From Daldinia sp. FL1419 (Eukaryota; Ascomycota; Sordariomycetes; Xylariales; Hypoxylaceae), in NCBI GenBank assembly GCA_025201765.1, contig MU623565.1, positions 1-37,438 on the forward strand: a stretch of DNA of 37,438 bases, given 5' to 3'. The position numbers were made by a program, and so were the translations under genes. Under the pieces are notes generated by a model. The model saw nothing but the letters and a program-made list of their open reading frames with translations. It ran no database searches and was not told where the DNA came from. Within the stretch, counting starts at the first letter, position 1. The number at the start of each line of letters is the position of its first letter. Positions 31,501-37,438 of the stretch are shown piece after piece.

Positions 31501-33249
31501 TAAATATATAAATTTTATTATATTATTTTATTTATTATTTATTTTTATTATTATTTTTTTTTATATATATATTTAATTTAATCTTAATTAATATTATTTA
31601 AATATAATAATATAGATTAATAAGGAAAAGTTACTTTTATAATAATTTAGAAAACCTTATTGTAACAATATAAATAACAATAATACCTCATTTTTTATTA
31701 AACCTTTTTTTTATAATAAATTATTACTATTTTATATTATTATAAAAATCTTCCCCCAAATCCTTATTATTTTATTATAATTAAAATTTATTACCCTTTT
31801 ATTTTACAATATTATAAAAAAAATAATCAAAAAATTTAATTTAAAATCAATCCTTTAATAATAAAATCTTTTTTAATTAAAAAAATATAAATAAATTAAA
31901 AAAACTATTTAAATATATTTTTAAATAATTTATATTAATATAATAATTTAATTATAATATAATAAGATTTAAAATAATAAATCTTAAAAATATTATAATA
32001 TGATAAAAAATAATTTAGGTATTATATATTTTAATTGATTAAGAAGAAATTAATTAGAATTAAATTTATATTTAAATAATTAATGAAATATTAGATAAAT
32101 TTAAGGAATATTTTAAAAAAAATTGGATATAAATTTTATAATATTATTAAGGTAAATTTAATTAATATTGAAAATAATATTAATAAGAAGAGCTATATAT
32201 GTGGGAAGAAATAATATTAATTGTTTTATAATTTTTTAATTTTTTTTAATTCAAGATAAATTATTCCTGTAAAATTATAAAGAATTTGAAAAAGTTAGAT
32301 TAAGGTGGTTAATAGTAGTAATATAGAAAATTTTAATTTATAAAATTGATAAGGGAATAATCTATCTTAATTTTATTTATTTTATAGGTTTAAAAATATT
32401 AATATAATAATAATAAAAAATCTTTAATTTAATAATATTTATGAATTAGATTTTATATTTAGGTTATATTCCTAATTTTAATATTATCCTTTTTGGTATA
32501 TTTATTATTTAATTGTAATATATATTAGTTATATTATATGAAAAATAATATGTTCTTCTTTTATAATATTAATTATATTAATAACATTTTTTATTTTATT
32601 TTAATATATTATATATTAATTAAAATTAATAAAAGATATTAATTTAATAATATTTATTTTTTTAATAATAAATATTAAATTATTAATATTTATTTAATTA
32701 ACAAAAAATATTAAATTTTTAATATTTAATTAATTAATAAAGGATATTAAATATTTAATATTTATTATTTTAATAAAAAAATTAAAATAATTAATAGTTA
32801 ATATATATTATACCTTTTTTTCCCTTTTTTATTTTATAAGGATTTTTATAAAGATTTCTTTTATTTTATTTAATATTAAAGAATAATTTTAATTATAATA
32901 TTAATCCTATATAAGGATAATAATAATTCCCTCCCTTTCTAAGAAATGGATTTAAATTCTTTAAATTATTATTAATTGATCTATTCTTATTTTTAAGATT
33001 ATTTTTATAATTAAATATAAGAAATTAACCCAATAAAAATTATAAATCTTTTTACCTAATATTGGAGGTCATTCCAAGGGCTGACATAATCCTTAAGTTT
33101 TCAGATAAGGTCTTTTATAAGTATTTAATCTATTATAATGTTATTATTTTAAAAAACTTATATAAATTCTTTTATAAATAATTAATATATTATTATTTTA
33201 TTATTTTTATAATAAATATAATATTTTATTATATTAAATTAAGATAATA

Positions 33250-36200
33250 TATTAAAAATTTATGGAGATTTTAAAAGTGGTTATATTATAGAATTAATAG
33301 GCTTTTATAGGGTAGTTTTAATTATGTAATTATATTATTTTATTTTAATATTTTTATAATTAAAATTATTGAATTGGTGTAGAGCGATTAGGTTATAGAT
33401 ATTACTTTGTAGAGACCTTATTTCCTCTTTAGAGCTAAATCCTCTAAGGTTCCATAACTCTTTTGGATATAAATAGGTCCTTGAAAATTATCTTTTTTGT
33501 TTGATTAGTAGAGGCTCATTAGGTTCTATAACTTAATTTTTTTATAAAATTTTTGTACGAAAATATATAATTTTAATTTCTTTTTTTAAAAATATTTTCT
33601 TAAAGTGCGTTATTATTAGTAAATAATTATATATATTTATTTTTTTATTTGATTGTTTTATTTTCTTTAAGATATAGTTACCTTATATCTTTTGGTTTAT
33701 ATAGCCTTTGGTTTATTATGGATTAATTAAAGTGGAGGGTATATCCTATAAGAGTTATTAAAATTTTTATTTATTATAAAAAAATGATGTTTTTATATTT
33801 AAGTAATTAATTTAATTAGATAAGAAAATAATTTTTAAGGGTTTATATATTAAATAGGAGTTGGTGTTTAAGATAATATATTTAATTAAAGATAAGAAAG
33901 TTGTATATTATTATAAGAAGTTTTATGAAAAGTGATGTTTGAAGAGCTTAATTTTTATGATAGAGAATTTAATTTAATTAGATAAAAATTAACTTTTAAG
34001 GGCTTATATATTAAATATAAATTTTAATAATTTTTGTAGGATATATTGTGCCTTATATTTTAGTTATTTTATAATAAATTAGGTATATCCTAAAGAAGGT
34101 ATTAAGATGATTAAATAAAATGTTAAATAATATAGGTGATTGTTTATAATGGTAATTGGTGTTTGAAATAGAAAAGATTATATATTTAACTAGAAATAAT
34201 GTTATAAATTATTATATGAAATTATAAGAAAAATTGAATAAATTGATGTTTAAGAATTTGGCCTAATTAGGTAAGAATCAGTTTTAGGGTTTTATATATT
34301 AGATAGGAGTTCTAATTGAAGGTTAATATTATTGAATAGGAGTTATAATAGAATAGGAGCTATAATAGTTAAATATAAGGTGATTATATCCTAAAAAAGG
34401 TATTAAAATAATTAAATAAATAGTTAATAAAAATAATTGTTAATAATAGTAATTAGTATTTAAAATAATATATTTAATTAAAGATAAAAGAATTATATAC
34501 TATTATAGGAAGTTTTATGAAAAATGATAGTTAAAGAATTTAATTTTTATAATAGAGAATTTGATTTAATTAGATAAAAATTAACTTTTAAAAATTTATA
34601 TATTAATTAAGAGCTTTAATAATTAAATATAAGGTAATTATATCTTAAGGAAAGTAGGTATTAAAATAATTAAATAAAAGGTTAATAAAGTTAAGTGTTA
34701 ACAATAATAACTAATATTTAAAAGATAAAATAAATGATATATTTAATAAGAAAAAAAAATCAGAAATTATTATAAAAAATTATATAAAAGGTAATATTTA
34801 AATAATTTAATTTAATTAAATAAGAATTAATTTTTAGGGATTTATATATTAAATAAAAATTTTAATTTAGGGTTAATATTATTAAATATAAAAAATTAAA
34901 AGGTATAAATAAGATAAAATATATAAAGTAATTATATTTTAAAGAAAGTATTAAAATAATTAAATAAAAGAATTAATAGGAATAATTATTAATAATGGTA
35001 ATATGTGTTTAAAAGGTTAAATTTAATAAAAGGTAAGAAAGGTATATATTATTATATAAAATCCTATAAGAAAAAGAAATAATTTTATATTTTAAAATTT
35101 AATTTAATTAAATAGGAAAATAATTTTTGGAAGTTTATTTATATTAATAAAAGTTTGTGAAAATTTTAAAAGGGTTTATTCTATAAAGGTTAATAAGGTT
35201 TTATAAAGTAATTTTAATTATGTAATCATATTATTTTAATTTAATATATATATTGAATTGGAGTTTTAATAATTGCGGTAGGATATGCCCTGCCCTATAT
35301 TTTAATTATCTTATAATAAGTTAAAAGGTTAAATAAAATAAAAAATATAAGGTAATTATATTTTAAAAGATGATATTAAAATAATTAAATAAAAAGTAAT
35401 AAAGGTAATTATTTATAATAATAGCTAATATTTAAGAGGTTAAAGAAAAAAAAGGTATATATTATTGTATAAAATTATAAAATAATTTATTAAATTATTA
35501 AGAATATAATATATGAAAATTTAACCTAATTAAATAAGAATTAATTTTTAAAGGTTTATATATATTTGGAAAAAGTTGGTAAAGATTTTAAAAAAGGTAT
35601 TTTAAAGAGGTTAATAGGCTTTTATAAGGTAGTTTTAATTATGTAATTATATTATTACAATTTAATATATATTATTAATATTGAATAGGAGTTTTAATAA
35701 TTTTTGTAAAATATATTTTATATTTTAATTATTTTATAATAAGTTAAAGATTATATAAGTATAAAAGATGTAAAATATTTATATTATAAAAAAAATATTA
35801 AAATAATTAAATAAAAGAATTATTAGAAATAATTATTTATTAATGGTAATATATATAAGAATATTATATTTAAAAGAAGATTAAAAGAGTGTATATTATT
35901 ATATAAAGGTTTTATAAAAATGATTTTTGAAGGGCTATGATAAGTTTAAGTTGATTAGATAAGAAAGATAATTCTTGAGGGTTTATTTATATTTAAAATT
36001 TTGTAGAGATTTTAGAATAATTAGTTTTATAGAGGTTAATAAGGTTTTTATAAGGTAGTTTTAATTATGTAATTATTAAATAAGAATTTTAATAATTTTT
36101 GTAAGGTATGCCTTGTATTTTAATTAATTTATAATAAGTTAAAGGTTATATAAATTTGAGAATATAAAGTGATTATATTTTAAGAAGAATAATAAAATGA

Positions 36201-36640
36201 TTGTATAGAAGAATTATTATATGTGATTGTTTGGTAATGGTAGTGTATATTATGAGGTTATAGATAAGAAAAATGTATATTATTTATATAAAGCTGTATG
36301 AAAGAAAATTTGAAAGAATTATATAGAATTTAAATTGATTAGGTAAGAAATAATTGTTAAAGGCTTATTTATATTTAAAAGAATGTATGTAAATTTTAAA
36401 GGGGGGTTTTATAGGATAACTTTATTATATAATTATATTATTTTAATTTAATATATTTGTATAAAGTTTAATAAAAATGATTTTTAAAGAATTATAATAA
36501 GTTTGGTTTGATTAAATAAGAAATAATTTTTGAGGGCTTATTTATATTTAGAAAAGTTTGTGAAGATTTTAGAAGAGGTTGTTTTATGGAAGTTAAAGGT
36601 AGCTTTAATTATATAATTATGTTATATAATTTAATATATG
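33250..36640. repeat. Right array of degenerate repeats (C-poor strand), mostly inverted
   Basis: The block GGTAGTTTTAATTATGTAAT and variants occurs near 33311, 35206, 35628, 36054, 36415 and 36603, each preceded by TTAATAGG/AAGGTTTTATA-like sequence. Its reverse complement is in the left array (AATTACATAATTAAAA, about 26388). A second block (TATTAAAATAATTAAATAAAAG and variants, then AATTGTTAATAATGGTAATT-like sequence) recurs near 34100, 34400, 34668, 34948, 35375, 35792 and 36188, spacing about 265-425 bp. Segment 33420-33790 is a copy in the left-array orientation, so orientation flips near 33790. C is nearly absent from the + strand beyond that point. Confidence 0.7.
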
Positions 36641-36651
36641 GTTAAGTATGA

Positions 36652-36767
36652 GGTTAATTAATTAGGATGTGGTTGGGTGTAAGGTTTAGGAGGTTGAGGA
36701 GGTTGAGGAGGTTGGTTAAATAGAAAAAGGTTGATGAAGTTAAGGTTAGTGGTTAATTAATTAGGAT
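36652..36767 (+). repeat. Pair of 17-bp direct repeats 99 bp apart
   Basis: GGTTAATTAATTAGGAT occurs at 36652-36668 and again at 36751-36767 without mismatch, just past the end of the right array. Confidence 0.85.
36688..36714 (+). repeat. (AGGAGGTTG)3 minisatellite
   Basis: Three perfect 9-bp copies of AGGAGGTTG lie between the two 17-bp direct repeats. They have not decayed, unlike the flanking DNA. Confidence 0.85.
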
Positions 36768-36805
36768 ATGATTAATTACCATAGTGGCAAAAGGGTATTT
36801 TCAAC

Positions 36806-36970
36806 AACCATTGTAAAATTAAAACCGTTGTATTTGATGAAACGTTTCGGGGATTTAGAACCTCTGATTGGTTGAAATTGAATAATAGTGGGGTTAAATC
36901 TGAATTGAATTTTTAGGTTCAAAATCGATCGTTGCAAATGCTGAAAACCATTGTATCATATAAAACCGTT
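36806..36970 (+). repeat. Bipartite direct repeat, AACCATTGTA / TAAAACCGTT
   Basis: AACCATTGTA, a 4-nt spacer and TAAAACCGTT occur at 36806-36829. The same two decamers with a 5-nt spacer occur at 36946-36970. Surrounding DNA is less A+T-rich than the arrays, and the intervening sequence is not obviously duplicated. Confidence 0.8.
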
Positions 36971-37189
36971 TAGATTTTCGAAATAATTGTAATAAAATAT
37001 CATGATTTTATATTTAAAATATATAAAAAAATTTAATAATTTAATTAAATTTTTAAAAAAACAATAATATTATGAATATTATTGTAATTAATTTTTAATA
37101 AATTTAATTTTTAATAAATTTTATATTTTTAAATATTTTTGAATTTGAAATATATAATAGTCAAAATCAATTAAACTTTCAGTAAATCG

Positions 37190-37321
37190 TAACGTAAAGT
37201 AGCTTAACTGTAAATGATGTAAATTGTAATTCGTAAAAGTAAAATTCGTAAAAGTAAAACTTAAAACCTTAAGGTCATGGATTCAAATCAGTCAAAAAGT
37301 AAAAAAAAAAGGTAAAAAAAA

Positions 37322-37382
<61 letters not shown>
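37190..37382 (+). mobile_element. Candidate tRNA-derived SINE with poly(A) tail
   Basis: GTAGCTTAACTG (37199-37210) fits a polymerase III A box as found in the D arm of tRNAs. GGATTCAAATC (37279-37289) fits a B box or T arm with one or two changes. A tandem duplication of ATTCGTAAAAGTAAA (about 37229-37258) lengthens the A-to-B spacing beyond a normal tRNA. Downstream, A-runs punctuated by GGT lead into 58 uninterrupted A. The order tRNA-like head then A tail is the structure of fungal tRNA-derived SINEs. I cannot fold a full cloverleaf, and no second copy or target-site duplication is seen, so this is tentative. Confidence 0.4.
37325..37382 (+). repeat. Poly(A) homopolymer, 58 nt
   Basis: An uninterrupted run of 58 A follows shorter A-runs separated by GGT. 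It may be a retroposon tail or an assembly-edge effect, since the window ends 56 bases later. Confidence 0.9.
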
Positions 37383-37385
<3 letters not shown>

Positions 37386-37438
37386 TAATTTTAAAATAAT
37401 TTTTAAAAAAATTTTTTTAAAAAAAAAAAGAATTTATT

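Larger units (their letters stand above)
25191..37438. other. A+T-saturated, gene-free isochore
   Basis: From about 25190 to the window end nearly every base is A or T, stop codons fill all frames, and no intact gene is visible. The only open frame near 100 codons (30527-30817, -) is a Phe/Ile/Leu/Val string dictated by base composition. The block contains repeat arrays, minisatellites and retroelement-like landmarks listed separately. Such blocks in filamentous ascomycetes are classically produced by RIP acting on repeats and are often heterochromatic; centromeres of these fungi look similar. Confidence 0.85.

Noticed and set aside
25300..36640. CRISPR array
   Set aside because: The repeats are long, strongly diverged, A+T-only and eukaryotic in context. 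There is no short exact repeat with unique spacers.
25191..37438. Mitochondrial DNA inserted into the nuclear genome
   Set aside because: The A+T content is compatible, but no rRNA, tRNA set or respiratory-chain reading frame is discernible, and the inverted repeat arrays are unlike fungal mitochondrial genomes.

Overview
The window looks like the nuclear genome of a filamentous ascomycete (Pezizomycotina, most likely a Sordariomycete). Genes are interrupted by short GT-AG introns (about 55-85 bp), carry fungal-type products, and sit beside a very long A+T-saturated block of the kind left by repeat-induced point mutation (RIP). The intergenic words TAGGTACCTA and CCTACCTAGG suggest a xylarialean-like genome, but I hold that only weakly. 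Both edges carry long homopolymers (C20 near the left edge, A58 near the right), so the window may be close to a whole contig.

Layout: (1) 1-25.2 kb is ordinary gene space. It holds a secreted alpha/alpha-toroid polysaccharide-active-like protein (451-1680, -), the Mre11-complex subunit NBS1/nibrin (2701-5348, +, five exons), a membrane-anchored cytochrome b5-domain protein of NCB5OR/Irc21 type (5632-6876, -), a large disordered coiled-coil protein (8446-10848, +), a CAJ1/DJP1-type J-domain cochaperone (12591-14226, -, three exons), a UDP-4-keto-6-deoxyglucose 3,5-epimerase/4-reductase (15330-16290, -, two exons), squalene synthase ERG9 (18394-20011, +, four exons), a decayed NmrA-like gene (about 20625-21071, +), a second unrecognised coding relic (about 21208-21560, -), and a secreted proteinase K-like subtilase (22188-23666, -, three exons). 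These are unrelated housekeeping and secretory genes. I see no operon-like logic and no biosynthetic cluster.

(2) From about 25.19 kb to the end the sequence switches abruptly to A+T-saturated, gene-free DNA. It contains two arrays of degenerate repeats of one family. The left array (about 25.3-27.95 kb) is almost G-free on the + strand. The right array (about 33.25-36.64 kb) is mostly inverted relative to it and almost C-free. Between them lie an A+T-rich core, a G-rich 12-bp-periodic minisatellite, a second 12-bp minisatellite, and retroelement-like landmarks. The right end holds short direct repeats and a tRNA-like A-box/B-box segment followed by a long poly(A), a candidate SINE.

The most unusual object is this inverted-array isochore. 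It could be a RIP-decayed transposon nest or part of a regional centromere or heterochromatin domain; sequence alone cannot decide. Spliced gene models were built by hand from splice signals and family conservation and have not been checked against RNA.
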